A DNA stretch of 64,000 nt, from NCBI RefSeq assembly GCF_039555335.1, contig NC_092642.1, positions 10,736,752 through 10,800,751 on the forward strand, written 5' to 3'. Made by a program: the position numbers and the translations under genes. The first letter of the stretch is position 1. The number at the start of each line of letters is the position of its first letter. The stretch is from Amphiura filiformis. Lineage: Eukaryota; Echinodermata; Ophiuroidea; Amphilepidida; Amphiuridae. Positions 44,901-56,308 of this stretch are shown piece after piece. The notes under the pieces are model-generated. The model was not told where the DNA came from. It saw only the letters and a program-made list of their open reading frames with translations, and ran no database searches.

Positions 44901-47900
44901 AATTGTAGTCCATATGAATACTTACCACCCACTATAGGTGCTTTTGTTTTAACAGCTACAAGACTACCAATAAATCTGTTTCTATAACCCTGAAAGAAGG
45001 AAATAAGAACAATGTTACTATCATATTTATTCCTTGAGTGATTTAAAATAAATCTATAATTGAAAGTAGTCCAACCTCAACCTCCTGTATTCAACCAGGA
45101 GACTTTAACATCAATTTAGTATACTGATCACTATCTTGTCACTCAGTAAGAGAATTACAGACCTGCCAATCTTTTAAGTCAGAAAGAGGGACATTGAGGA
45201 AACACAACCTTGTACATACATGACACAAACCAGGAACAGACACATTCAAAGAGTTGAGGTGTGCCATACTTTCAGAGTTCAGGGAAGGTTTTACAGGTCT
45301 AAATTTATCACAATAAGGAGAATGCAATAGGAAAATTTTCAAATGAAATTTGCATAATTTTCTGCTGTAGTGCTGTTCTTAAATTTGAATTTGCTATCAC
45401 TGAAATTTTCAGAAAGAAGGACTGTCCCTCTTTTTCACTTTGGAAATCCCCAAAAGAGAGACAGACAGTTGGCAGGTCTGGAATATTTACAACTGGCACT
45501 CTATCAATTAACTTTGTTATGAAAATCATCAACTTCTGCATAAATAAGTAAACTATATATTGATATATGTGACCGTACAGCACGAATGAGCCGTAAATGT
45601 CCTCAATTGTATTCCGAGTTACAGTGTAAAATGGGCATGAAGGTCATATTCATAGGTATTTCAATTTGGTGCTACGTGTATCTCATTAAGGGCAGAGTAA
45701 TGGGAGAGAACATGGACCTTTTCGAGCTTCATTATTTCTGAATTGTATGTCCAAAGTATATAAAACTATACATTTTTGGAAAGGAAATGAGTCAAGGAAT
45801 CCCATGGTGACGTCAGATTTGTTCAAAAATCTCAAGTTTTTGAAAAAATCACAAAAATTCACTTTTTACTCTAATTTTTTTGTGACAACTTAGAAAAAAA
45901 TCTGTTCGAAGTAAAAAAAATTCAGTTAACTTTTCATGAAGAAGAGACATGAACTTAGGGAAGGTTTTTTTATTTTTTTGAAATTCGTCTCTTTTTTCGA
46001 AATATTGAAAAAAACATGTGAAAAAAGCCATTTTGTCATTCTATTAATCTAAAAATTGCACATAATGGTGTATATTTTTATTTAAAACAAATATTTTGAA
46101 AAAATGAAAAAACCTTCCCTAGACTTTGATGTACTCTAAAGGATAGTGCAAAAAGTTTACCCTTTGCTTGCATATTTTTTGAGTTATCTTGTCACAAAAA
46201 TCCCGCAATATTGTCAAAAGTGAACTCTGAGAAATCGACGTTTTAGTAAAAAAATGTCAAAATTATGCACAAAACGTCCTTAAATTTTAAAACGGTAAGA
46301 CTTTCACACTTGTAAAAGCTGTATCTGGTGCATGGTCTAAATATGCATCTTTTTGCACCAATGAATCTATAATTTCTGCTTTCAGTGCGCCAAAATTCAA
46401 AATAATTAAAAAATCCAAGTGGCATTTTGACTGCAAATGTTTGTTTTGTTTACACCACATTTGCTGGCGTTAACAACATACCGAATGCGCCTTGACTGGC
46501 GTTGGACATACGCCAGAGAGTTGCGCCGGCGTCACGCTTGACGCGAATCGTGCCAGTAATCACAATATTTCGTGATTCGCAAGCATTTCTGACTCATTAT
46601 TTCCGCCAATTTACTAAGCTGTCTTGAGCCATGTGACTTTTAGAGTTGAAAAGAGTGAAATAAATCAAGCAAAAATACAAATAAATATTAGCAAGTTGTA
46701 TTTTATCAGTTTCAAGTGAAAGAATACATCTTAGTGTTGATAAATATCAACAAATCTCAAATTCGGTCGTTGACGAATGTGTCTTCCATTACTCTGGCCT
46801 TAAATGAGGTACACGTAGCACCAAATTGAGGTACCAATGAATACGACCTTCATGCCCATTTTACACTGTAACTCGGAATACAATTGAGGACATTTACGGC
46901 TCATTCGTGCTGTACGGTCACATATCACTATTTCTTCTCAAAAGAAACTGTAAATAAAATTTAAAACAGCATACTTGTTTCTCTGTTTACAATCATTGGG
47001 ACCACAATGCAGTTCCTGCGTACCAACATATTGGCTTGCTAATTGAGCTGAATAATTTGCACTGAAAATGGATGTAATAAATAGGGTGCGATGATATTTG
47101 ACAATACCAGAGTTTGATATCCTGACCTAAACCAATAGGGTCATCCCCTTTAAATGGTGCACCAGTTACATGTACTTCCTAATTGAATAGAAATATTAGG
47201 ATGTTAATAGAAAGGGTGCATATCAAGATTAAAAAATATTGTATGAACTTACTGCTGGTGCATTCCTTGCTCCTAATATTGTATGAATGACACCTCCTCC
47301 TATACACCCCATAGAAAAAGCACCTCCGCAATCATCCACTATCCTCCAGGGGCTGAAATTACAAAGAATTCAATGGAAAGAATAGTTAGTTATTCTGCAG
47401 AAAGTTTTTGTAGCCAGATATATCATTATTACCTTGGGTAAGTATAGAGCGCTTGCACAGCCTGCAACTTTTTTGTATTGATCCATGCCTTGGCGATTTT
47501 GCTGGAGGACAAACAAAGCACTGTTCACTGCACTGAGCAATGGGGGAAAACTCCGGTTCATGACAAAAAAAAAGTTCAGTTATCTCCATTTAATATTAAT
47601 TTTTCACCAGAGGAATTGTTCAGAAATATTTCTTTATTTTTTCAGCAAAAATTTACAATTTTAATGATGAAATTGTGTTTTAAAGACTAGTTTTCCTGTC
47701 TCAGAGCATGACTGTGCATTGAAACAGTGCAGAAAACTTTGCTTGCTTGTCCTCCACCACACTTGACTGACTTCACTTAGTTTGACCTATTGACCTACTG
47801 TGCAAGGGCCCTATACTCAAGCCTGGCATCATGACAGGGATTAGGCCTAATAAAAAAATAAACATGTTTCACATCCCCTCCTGCTTCCTTTGATTTCTTC

Positions 47901-50900
47901 AATGATATTTTTATTTTTTGAAATTCAGTTTTAACTTTTCAAAAAATATGTCTAGGAAGGCTATGCTTTCTATAGCCTTGCCTTGCTAATAATATACCAG
48001 AAACACCTTTGTAAGGTTTTGTGATAAATTAGAGGGGGCTACTTCTCAGAATAACACTGATTTTGTGATAAAAACAGAAAATAAAAAAACTAGGTATGCC
48101 AGGTGCATTCAAATTTGCCATCAAACTGCATCATTTTATATATCAAATTAAAGCCCTTGAGTAAAGAAAGCCAAAACTGAAAACTGAAAACCTTTTTTTC
48201 ATAGCACTTTCCGTAGCGAAGTTACATCTTGTCAAAGATTGACTTTCATCAAAAAGATTCAGCTAGCAAAATTCCCAAAAAAAGCATTTCGGTGGTGTTT
48301 CTAGATCTTAGTCTCATGTTGATAGCAGCTTTTTGAATGGAACTGCTATCAAAATCCTCAAAATTCCATGTGCGAGTGACTTATCACCATAAAAAATCAT
48401 ATATTTGGGTTAAGTGAAGTATAGACAACATATTTATGTAGGTTTCCTTCTTAGGCCAGTTCTTTTATATTTCTATGTAAATTATGTATTATGTTCTAGG
48501 CGAATTTGGCTGACTAGCAAATGTGTTAATTAAGGGGGCGCAACACTAAATAAGCGTCCCATACATTGTAGGATAACGTGTGATTTCGGCCTACTTGAGC
48601 GCCATTCCTGGCGCCCCTGCAATACTTGGCAAAATAAATTTGGTATCAAATTAAATTGTGGGATAGGCTTTTACGACGGGAATTCATAACAATTAGTGGG
48701 TTTTTAGCGGGTTCGTCTTTGTCCATAACAACGGTAGACCGCCCCTTGTCTGCTGGAAGGACAATTATGGAATCATCATTCTTGAGTGAATTCAACGCTT
48801 CTCTCTCTTCTCGAGATATATTTGGTTGAGGAACTTTGGCTTTCTTGAGAACCCTGAGAACATCACTTCGCACTAGGTTGGCTTCACCTTCACATAAGTC
48901 TTTTAAGCCGTGTTCGGTCGCTGCTATTAACTCTTTGACCGGAGTTGGTGAGAAATTCATGCCTTTGCTTAAGATAGCATTTTCAGATTCACTAAGTTCC
49001 CTACTACTTTCATTGCGGACTGTATTTTGAGGAAAGTCACTCTTATTTCGCCAATCACGCCTTAGTATGTTGACCGGCAGGTTTTCTTGTTTTAGACAGG
49101 CAAATTTCTGAAGATGTTCTTGCTTAACACATGAGTATGTTTTGTCGGCTGCTATCTTGGCCACACGTGATACAGTTTTAAAATCCATTTCATTCATATT
49201 ATCTTTGAGCCAATTGTACGTTTGATTTACTTCATTGGATATACGTTGCACTTGCTGTCGATTTTCATTAATCGTGGCTTTGACAAGAGATAGACCAGCT
49301 TGTAGCATAATGCGTTTTGCTTTATTAGACTTGAGACCCGTTGTGGGCATTAGACCTTTAGGAACAATATCATTGTCTCTGCATCTTCGTTGGAAGAGCA
49401 ATTGATTGTGCAGTGTAGCATTCTTGCATAGTAGTTTCTTATATTTCTTGGAATATTTCTTGCCGTCCTCCCCGTAGAGGTTAAACAAATTGTGGGATAG
49501 GCTTTTACGACGGGAATTCATAACAATTAGTGGGTTTTTAGCGTGTTCACCGTCGGACAAGTTTAGAACTGTCAAGCTTTCGTCAGGAGTAGCTCTGATT
49601 TCTTCAGGACAAAGTACCTAAGAATGAGACATGTAGACCGCCCCTTGTCTACTGATGACTCTGTTTCTGTAGATTCAAAAACTTTTGTCGGCATATATCG
49701 ATGACCGTTGACTTTTTTTCGCTATTTCGCGGTGCAAAAAATATGGCCTAAAAATATACTAAATTCACCACTCACATTTCAAAATCGGAAGTTGTCTTCA
49801 TCCGCCACAGAGAATTGCTTTTGAGATTAAATGTCCGGTTTTTTCTGCATCTTATCATTGAAGACACTTGTCGAATTCATATGAGCTGATTTTGAGTGAT
49901 TTAAAGTGAACATGTCGGTAGATATGGTCGCTAAACAATCTCATATTCACTATGGACTATATTAGCAGAATTTCGTTCTTACATAAAATGCGTAGTGATT
50001 TAGTGTTGCGCCCCCTTATAAGGATTTAAAAGTTTTCAAAATCCACATTTGTCACTTGTTAATTAAACTAGAGAAAATTTGTAGCTCAACACCGAAGATT
50101 TCATGTCTCTGCGACATTTCGTTCAAGAGAAATGTTGTTTTAAAGATCAGTGCCGAAAGGCTAATGAAAGTTGATTCCCAGTTTTCCGTTACCCTACTCC
50201 GCTCAAAACAATTTGCTGGCCAAATATTTCATTATTTTGAATAAAATGTTGATTTCTAACAAACTTTAACATACAAATAAATAATTGTGGTTTTAAATAT
50301 ATCATAAATCTCTTTCTGTTGATTTTCAGGGATTTTCTTTGCAGTAGGAGCATGGTATATGGTTAATAATGAATTATTAATGAATACCTACAGCCTACTC
50401 AATTCTCTGTCCCGCACTTTTTGATCTGCTCTGATCTCATCCCGTAAAAAATATTGTGAAACTTTTGATAATAGTTGTACAATCACCTTCATGTGGTTGT
50501 AAACTACATCTGTAAACTTCAAACTGTGATTTATCACATGTATACATGGGTAGTTATTGGTTTACACCTGTAACAGATGCAATAATGAAATGGTATAAAA
50601 TAATGAATAATGAATAATGAAATGGTCATCTACACAGTTATGAAAAATAATGTAACGGGAAACTGGGAATTGACTTTCATTAGCCAAACGCGGAAAATCG
50701 CATATTTCAACTTTTCCCCCAATATGCGAGAGTTTGTACAAAACTCACTAAACTGGTGACAGACAACAATTTAAGCACGTCTTTGAACCAAGTTTAATTT
50801 CTTTTCTAGATTATCTGTCTTGCCATTTTGTTTTGGAAAGCACTTGTTTAATGAGTGTGAAGTATAAACACCCCCCCCCCTGTTTCAGTAGTAACAATTA

Positions 50901-53900
50901 TGATCTTTTTGCATAGGCCTACTGAATATGCAGCAAAACGGCTTCATGCAGATTAACAATGTCTATTAACTTTGACGGAGCCTGCTCGGCCAATAAGGGA
51001 CGCACCATTAGATACTCAGGGTGGGGGTAGGAAGTTTTTCAAAAAAAAAAACTTCACCCACTACATGAGCAAAAAAAAAAACTTTCCCCACCAACACTAA
51101 AAAAAAAAAAAAACCTTCCCCACCCAACTGCGTCTAAAAAAAAAAAATTTAAAAAAAAAAACTTCTTACCGGGTGGTGAAAAAAAAACTTCGCAGCTTGC
51201 CGGGCGGGCGAAAAAAATTTCTTCCCCGACCCCAACTTCCTACCCCCCCCCTGAGTATCAAATGGTGCGTCCCTAAAGCGTTTTTCCCAATAATAATTCA
51301 TCAGGGTGACTTTTTGTAAAACTTGTTTATCATCATGATTGAAATAGAACACATTTCATGAAACGCATTTCTTATTTTGCGCGAAGAATGTGAAAAGAAC
51401 GCGTTCATAACGACGGCCGTTACAAGGGGGGCGCAACACTAAATAAGCGCCCCATAGGATAACGTGTGATTTGGCCTACCTCGAGCGCCATTCCTGGCGC
51501 CCCTGCAATACTTGGCAAAATAAATTTGGTATCAAATTAAAGCTCTGTTTCTGTAGATTCAAAAACTTTTGTCGGCATATATCGATGACCGTTGACTTTT
51601 TTCGCTATTTCGCGGTGCAAAAAATATGGCCTAAAAATATACTAAATTCACCACTCACATTTCAAAATCGGAAGTTGTCTTCATCCGCCACAGAGAATTG
51701 CTTTTGAGATTAAATGTCCGTTTTTTTCTGCATCTTATCATTGAAGACACTTGTCGAATTCATATGAGCTGATTTTGAGTGATTTAAAGTGAACATGTCG
51801 GTAGATATGGTTGCTACAATCTCATATTCACTATGGACTATATTAGCCGAATTTCGTTCTTACATAAAATGCGTAGTGATTTAACTTGCGCCCCCTTAAG
51901 GTTTGCCTGGGATACCAAATACCAGAATAAAACTGAATAACCTAATTTCATGTATGCTTACATGAGGATGGGCTGTGTTCTTATGACACATGCTGCATGC
52001 AGTTTGACACACCATTCATGATTAATATTAATTTAAATAGACATTTGGTTAGACATGTTAGACAAATGTTAGATTTGTTGTTAAGTTGCATCTAGACACA
52101 GACTTTAAGGTACATATTTCGAGGTGCATAACAAACACCAAATTGGTGTCATAACAAACACCAAATTGGTGTCGATGACCTGACATGCATGCATTCTTTT
52201 GTCGAGAGTTCACATGGTCTTTCAATTTGTGCCGAGTGTCCTGGCAGACTTGACTATGCTTCAGTGGTCATGAAAGCAGTGTTCGATTTACCACCTGCAT
52301 ACCCAGCCCTCGAATTAAGGATCTGAAGGGGCACGGCAACTTTTTTAGGGCAAGTTGATAATTGCCGTGGATTTTCACTGAAAAGGCAAGGCAGCACGGC
52401 AATTTGTAATATTTCAAAAGGGCATCAAGGCAACTGTTGAAAATTTGAGAAGGGCACCAAGGCAATTTTTCAAAAGCGAATAGATGCATTACCGTCAGCT
52501 GAATTCGACACCAAAGTAAAATTTGACTCTCAACTTTACACTAAAACTAACCTGATTGCTTAAAAAACCTGCTTTATAATACAGTTTAATTTACTTAAAT
52601 TTTGCGATCCCAAGTTCTGAGCTGCAAAACTGACTCGAAAATAGCGATGAAACAGCTGTAACTTTGGTAATAATATTGATCAAATTCGCCGGGATAAAAA
52701 CTATTTCGTGCAAAACATATCTAGAGATGGGCTCCCATGTACAAGATAAGACGATACCGGAAGGGTATCGCCATCGGTTTGCAATGGGAAGTCAATGTTT
52801 GATAATCGAGAGAACAATTGATTTGCCCAGAACTCAGATTTTGTTCACGACACAAGGTCAAGGAAGCTATAGTTACTAACAGCGTTTCTGATTGGTCTAT
52901 AGTATGCGTTGAAGGTATTTCTCTGACCAATCGAGAAAATGAAGTCAGATTTCTAGTAACCAGATAATGTATAAGCCGATGTGATTGGCTGAATATGTAA
53001 GCTACGTAGGGGTAATGAATATTAATTCACAACAAACTATTGTGTATACTGTGATTGATAGCTGGGTTACGATGCTCAAAATAGCGATCGTGTTCAAGAT
53101 TTTCGATTTAATTTTCCACAATTTTGCTGGGATTTAACCAGTACTTGTTAATGATTTTATAATGAAGGGGCAGGGCTGGCCGGCTAGGGCACCCACGGCA
53201 ACTTCATTTAGGGGCACGGCAAGTGACTGCCGTCGGTAAAGGCCATATTTTGAGGGCATTGCGGCAATGGGGGTGGGCACCCACGGCAATATGCCGTCGG
53301 TGCCGTGGGTTGTGCATACCTGCACCAGTGCATGTAACATTCCCTCTGTGCATGCAGCTTTTCACTACCTGCCTGCACGCGTGCATGTACGATTTTAGCG
53401 CTAGCGATATGACAAGGCAATACAAAAGTAAACAAGCAGTCAGTCCGATTTGGAAAACCCAATCTATTTTTAGCGCAACATCCTGACTTCATTATCAGGG
53501 CTGGCGCAAATGCACGACAATTCCCGATACCCCTATCACGTGAGAACTGTCACTTTTTTTTCATTGACTTCCTAGTCTTCTACACAGCCAGTTTGCGCCG
53601 GTCTGATACTTGTCGATCCTAACGAACATTCGAGATAGCCACATACAGTCTGGTCCGAGACTATGACTTCCCTTAGAGGGGCTAGCGTAATGTGATGTCA
53701 TCCACCAATTCCCGATACCCTCGCACATGTAGAAGCTGTCATTTTCATTTTATTGAAAAAAAAAGAACCGGAATTTAAACCGTGGGAAATATTTGTTTAC
53801 GTACGGAAAATAATCATAATAATGTCCAGCAAAAAAGGAAATACCTCAAAAAACACTTGCATCATTCTGGAAATCGTGCACCTCGTCGGCGACTAGTTCT

Positions 53901-54725
53901 AGAACAGATGAAGCCACAGCATCCAGTGTTTTGGCTAAGAAATCGGTGAGTGATCGGCATATAAAAAATGACAATGACAGTGGAGCCGGGAATATTATTA
54001 CAAGCTTAACTGACAATGATCGTGATTCAATGTGATTTTATGTTTGCTTTAATTTTGGTGCATGCACACTTTTTGCTGTGCATGTAGAAATTTTGGGCTA
54101 CATGCACCAGTGCAGGTAGGAAAAAATTTGTAAATCGGACACTGCATGAAAGGATTCAATAGATAACCTCTGCCCCACTAATCCCCAGCTATTGTCTGAA
54201 ATTGCACCTCGGAAGATATATTATAACAACTCAGTCCCTCAAATGATAGTCATATAACGACCAAAAGATAAATGACTGACTATCATTGAGGACTGAGTTC
54301 CGCAGTCTAAGTTGCATCATCTTTTTCAACATGTTCAACATGATTTGTTTACTTAAATTCTAACCTTTTAATATACCACTTTTTACTGGATCTTAGTGCT
54401 GTCAGAAAAAACAACACAAGTAGCCCTATCCTTTTATGTTTCTAAGTAACTAAACCATTGTCAGTGATTGTAACAAACAAAACAAGATTAGATTTAGAAG
54501 GCAAACCTGCCGAATTCGGCAGAAATTTTTAATTTGTAAACGATATCAACAACAAGTTTCGGTTGTAACACTACAACCAATCTCAGACTGCTTTATTTTA
54601 TGGATAATAAACAAAATAGAAATGTTTAACTTTCCTATAATTGTAAATTTAAGTCGATCGAATTCCTACAAATTATCAAATTTCTTAGAAAAAGCTTACC
54701 AAGGTTCACGTGCGTATTCTTCCAT
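41820..54725 (-). CDS. timm17: TIM17, mitochondrial inner-membrane translocase subunit
   Basis: Six exons give 170 residues and a stop, the usual length of the family. Coordinates are 54725-54700, 47352-47253, 44989-44926, 43983-43855, 42872-42762 and 41902-41820, and all introns are GT-AG. TIM17 is a four-helix subunit of the TIM23 complex, which moves presequence proteins across or into the inner membrane. Visible hallmarks are [20 protein letters not shown], the Gly-rich helices and [17 protein letters not shown]. Also seen are [20 protein letters not shown] and [19 protein letters not shown]9 and C78 match the conserved disulphide pair. D16, D77 and E127 match the acidic patch that lines the translocation path. 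Whether it equals vertebrate TIMM17A or B cannot be said. It appears intact. Confidence 0.96.
42145..42247. repeat. small inverted repeat with poly-C/poly-A centre
   Basis: CCTTTCGCATTGAAGATA pairs with TATCTTCAATGTGAAAGG. The centre holds a run of about 13 C then 10 A. It lies in the last TIM17 intron. Confidence 0.7.
42534..42714. mobile_element. MITE in the last TIM17 intron
   Basis: The inverted ends are AAATCCCATAAGCGGGTAGA and TCTACCCGC...GCTTATGGGATTT. It is 181 bp and non-coding. Confidence 0.7.
42762..42872 (-). CDS. timm17: TIM17 exon 5
   Basis: It encodes [20 protein letters not shown], then [17 protein letters not shown]. It contains the fourth helix and Glu127 of the acidic patch. 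Acceptor ttgcag, donor GTAAGG. It exits in phase 1. Confidence 0.95.
43079..43370. mobile_element. Penelope-like terminal-repeat fragment
   Basis: TTGTGGGATAGGCTTTTACG and onward to CGTCAGGAGTAGCTCTGACT match the terminal repeat of the Penelope-like copy at 48656-49658. It continues into two near-identical stem-loop blocks (see findings). It lies in TIM17 intron 4. Confidence 0.75.
43855..43983 (-). CDS. timm17: TIM17 exon 4
   Basis: It encodes [20 protein letters not shown], then [20 protein letters not shown]. It holds Cys78 and Asp77 and the family signature E-D-P-W-N. Acceptor ttgcag, donor GTAAGA. It exits in phase 1. Confidence 0.96.
44096..44394. mobile_element. TIR element with antisense tRNA-like body
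   Basis: The ends are ATTAACCCTAACACC and GATGTTAGGGTTAAT. On the minus strand, 44285-44185 looks tRNA-like, with a B-box word GGTTCGAATCC and a CCCGGGAGTGCCA end. It could be a SINE with decayed ends or a MITE that took in a SINE. Confidence 0.6.
44701..44890. mobile_element. MITE copy (same family as 28085)
   Basis: CCATACACCCGATATGGAAG, then CTTCCACACAGGGAGTGTGA, with a complementary right half (TGGGAGATTAATG, then GTCATGTCATCTATCC). It sits beside TIM17 exon 3. Confidence 0.7.
44926..44989 (-). CDS. timm17: TIM17 exon 3
   Basis: It encodes [21 protein letters not shown], the matrix loop and the start of the second helix. Acceptor tttcag, donor GTAAGT. It exits in phase 1. Confidence 0.93.
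45158..45480. mobile_element. hAT-like MITE in TIM17 intron 2
   Basis: The ends are CAGACCTGCCAATC and GTTGGCAGGTCTG, with inner pairing of AGAAAGAGGGAC and GTCCCTCTTTTTC. No clean 8 bp duplication was found. Confidence 0.65.
45565..46925. mobile_element. 1.36 kb element with ~140 bp inverted ends
   Basis: Left ATATGTGACCGTACAGCACG, then AATGAGCCGTAAATGTCCTC and ACAGTGTAAAATGGGCATGA, mirror the right end up to CGTGCTGTACGGTCACATAT. A second inverted pair (GGGAAGGTTTTTTTATTTTT) lies inside. No transposase is seen. Confidence 0.85.
46926..47252. other. TIM17 intron 2, no feature
   Basis: AT-rich intronic sequence next to exon 2, with nothing recognisable in it. Confidence 0.5.
47253..47352 (-). 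CDS. timm17: TIM17 exon 2
   Basis: It encodes (C)[18 protein letters not shown] and [15 protein letters not shown]. It covers the intermembrane N-terminus and first helix, and D16 belongs to the conserved acidic patch. Acceptor tttcag, donor GTAAGT. It exits in phase 0. Confidence 0.95.
47843..48095. mobile_element. one-ended copy of the repeat at 58946
   Basis: AACATGTTTCACATCCCCTC, then TTTTCAAAAAATATGTCTAG and GCTTTCTATAGCCTTG are shared with 58975-59240. The right inverted end is missing here. Confidence 0.7.
48532..50017. mobile_element. GGGGGCGC-ended element, copy 1, with Penelope-like insert
   Basis: The ends are AAGGGGGCGCAACACTAAAT and ATTTAGTGTTGCGCCCCCTT. The body matches the uninterrupted copy at 51424-51897 (TTGTCGGCATATATCGATGA, then CGGAAGTTGTCTTCATCCGC). 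Comparing the two shows that a Penelope-like fragment entered at about 48656. Confidence 0.85.
48656..49658 (-). mobile_element. Penelope-like element fragment
   Basis: A minus-strand frame (about 49575-48700) encodes the N-terminal region found before the RT in Penelope-like elements: [20 protein letters not shown], then [20 protein letters not shown] and [13 protein letters not shown]. The RT palm and GIY-YIG endonuclease are absent. Terminal direct repeats (TTGTGGGATAGGCTTTTACG) lie at both ends, a fuller one on the right. It is inserted in the GGGGGCGC-ended element. Confidence 0.8.
50018..50996. other. TIM17 intron 1, no feature
   Basis: Non-coding sequence. A run of TGAATAATGAAATGG words near 50580-50630 and a short C tract near 50872 are the only repeats seen. 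Confidence 0.5.
50997..51273. mobile_element. Harbinger-like MITE with TAA duplication
   Basis: The ends are GGGACGCACCATTAGATACT and AGTATCAAATGGTGCGTCCC. TAA flanks both sides (50994-50996 and 51274-51276). The interior is an unusual alternation of A-runs with CTTCCCC, ending in C-runs. Confidence 0.85.
51424..51897. mobile_element. GGGGGCGC-ended element, copy 2 (uninterrupted)
   Basis: This is the same element as at 48532 without the insert, about 474 bp. The left end is AAGGGGGGCGCAACACTAAA. The right end has lost a few bases of the GTGTTGCGCC word. Confidence 0.85.
52277..54144. mobile_element. hAT-type element with exact CATGAAAG duplication
   Basis: The ends are CAGTGTTCGATTTA and TAAATCGGACACTG. 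CATGAAAG lies on both sides (52269-52276 and 54145-54152). Subterminal TGCATG-type words recur. It carries a second hAT at 52304-53312. No transposase frame survives. Confidence 0.9.
52304..53312. mobile_element. second hAT nested inside the first
   Basis: The ends are CAGCCCTCG and CGTGGGTTG (inverted, two mismatches). The 8 bp duplication TGCATACC is exact (52296-52303 and 53313-53320). Both subterminal regions are packed with GGGCACGGCAAC and GCCGTGGG words, as expected of hAT transposase-binding repeats. Confidence 0.85.
54229..54299. repeat. 71 bp palindrome
   Basis: AACTCAGTCCCTCAAATGAT pairs with ATCATTGAGGACTGAGTT. It lies in TIM17 intron 1, about 400 bp from exon 1. Confidence 0.8.
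54700..54725 (-). CDS. timm17: TIM17 exon 1 (26 coding bases)
   Basis: ATG GAA GAA TAC GCA CGT GAA CCT TG, then the donor GTAAGC. It leaves phase 2 and joins a C to form Cys9. The ATG fits because the family starts with a short M-E-E-Y-A-R-E-P-C. Confidence 0.93.
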
Positions 54726-55333
54726 TGCGATGTCGTAAGTGATTGGTTCCCTGTGAAAATTAAGATCAAGAGTTGATCATACTGATGACTGCTACAAGAA
54801 AATGATTCGGTACCAGCAAAATCAGAAATTGGTTAGCTGCTTACACAAGCAACATCAAGCACGCTCTTGGTATGGTATTTCACAACATAAAAATTAAATG
54901 CGACGCTAGCATTGGTTGTGTAAGAGCTGAAAAGGGAACTTTAATGACCTTTGACCTTTATTTACAAGACTTCGCGCCATCGCCAAGCTTCCGAATTCGT
55001 CTACCTTTCGAAACAGTGAGATTTATTCGCACTATTCTTGGCTGCTTCTGGTGCTAAACCAAGAAGTATAGCACTTGCTTTCTTTTTATGGAGATCACTG
55101 ACCCTACAGATTGGCCAAGCTCAATGACGGAGCTACGGGTAAGCTAGCGCCTACTGATTTAGTAAGCCTGTAAACAAATTTTTTTTTTAGTACATGATTT
55201 TACAATTACAATTACGTCATTAGATTAATTTAGAGTAAGCTTATAAATTGTCAAAAAAAAAATCTTTTAAAATTTGCATTGTCATTGATTGACATGATAA
55301 TGACATTTTACTAAAATTGATATCCACCGGTAC
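54726..55333 (-). promoter_or_regulatory. 5' flank of TIM17
   Basis: The sequence upstream of the start codon should hold the 5' untranslated region and promoter. On the minus strand CCAAT words occur near 54746 and 55112. No TATA box is obvious, as is common for housekeeping genes. The start site cannot be placed. Confidence 0.35.
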
Positions 55334-56300
55334 CAGGGTTCCCGTTAAGGATTTTAAAATGTGCGTCATGTGTGACGCAAGTTTGCTGACAAGGTTGAAA
55401 AAACTTGCGTCCAGACATATTTTTGTGCGTCCATCTGAAATTCACGATCAATCATACCGGGAAATTCTGCGGGATTCCATGATCAGAACGACAGCCTCTT
55501 GTTGGTAACACACGTACCCGTACCCCGGGTGTACACTTCATCAAATTGATAAAATAAAAGTGCATTTTCGCCGTGATATTCATGTATTCCATCTCCAATC
55601 GCTATGATAATTTTTCTCATTTCTGTGTCAGTTTTGGTCCGAAACGTGCTCAGAAACAGCTGCAAAACATGCGCAAATTTTCGTACTTTTACTTCCGGGT
55701 TTTTTAATTTTAAAACGTGTTGTTGATGCTATATAAAGCTAAAACACGCGCTGCCACAAATAATACAAAACAAGGTTATCATTTGGATTTTGTCTTTAAA
55801 ATTGCTTTTATTCATCGTAACAATAATACTAATAAAGTAAACGTAGATTATTTATGAGAAAATAAACTTAAAACATTAAAAACTAAATATTGTCAGCTTG
55901 TGATAAATAATTAAACAAACATTAACTGCATGTTAGCCGCACGTTAGATGCTTTGTTTACTGTAAACAAAGCATCAATGGGGACTTTCCCATCAAACAGC
56001 GATCGTACGGAAAGCTTGCAAAAAGTGCACGATTTCCTGACGTTGCATTTACAAATATTACAGATTTTACTACAATTCTTAAGCAGGTGGGTCAAAATTT
56101 TGGGGCTTTTATTATCTTAAAATATAAAAGAATAAAAATTTCAGTATTTTTATCATCAATTAATGATTAGATTTTGAAGTTTTGTCTGCGTCCACATGCA
56201 TGTGACATGGACGCAAAATACTTGATTAGCCATGTGAACTTGCGTCCATATTTGTAAAATACGCGTCTGGACGCAATGACGCACACTAACGGGAAGCCTG
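55334..56300. mobile_element. hAT-type element with exact ACCGGTAC duplication
   Basis: The ends are CAGGGTTCCCGTTA and TAACGGGAAGCCTG. ACCGGTAC lies on both sides (55326-55333 and 56301-56308). Subterminal TGCGTC/GACGCA words recur near both ends. At 967 bp it has no transposase. Confidence 0.92.
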
Positions 56301-56308
56301 ACCGGTAC

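Noticed and set aside
53204-53492. Cys/Pro-rich frames on both strands
   Set aside because: They fall in subterminal repeats of nested hAT elements and overlap one another on opposite strands.
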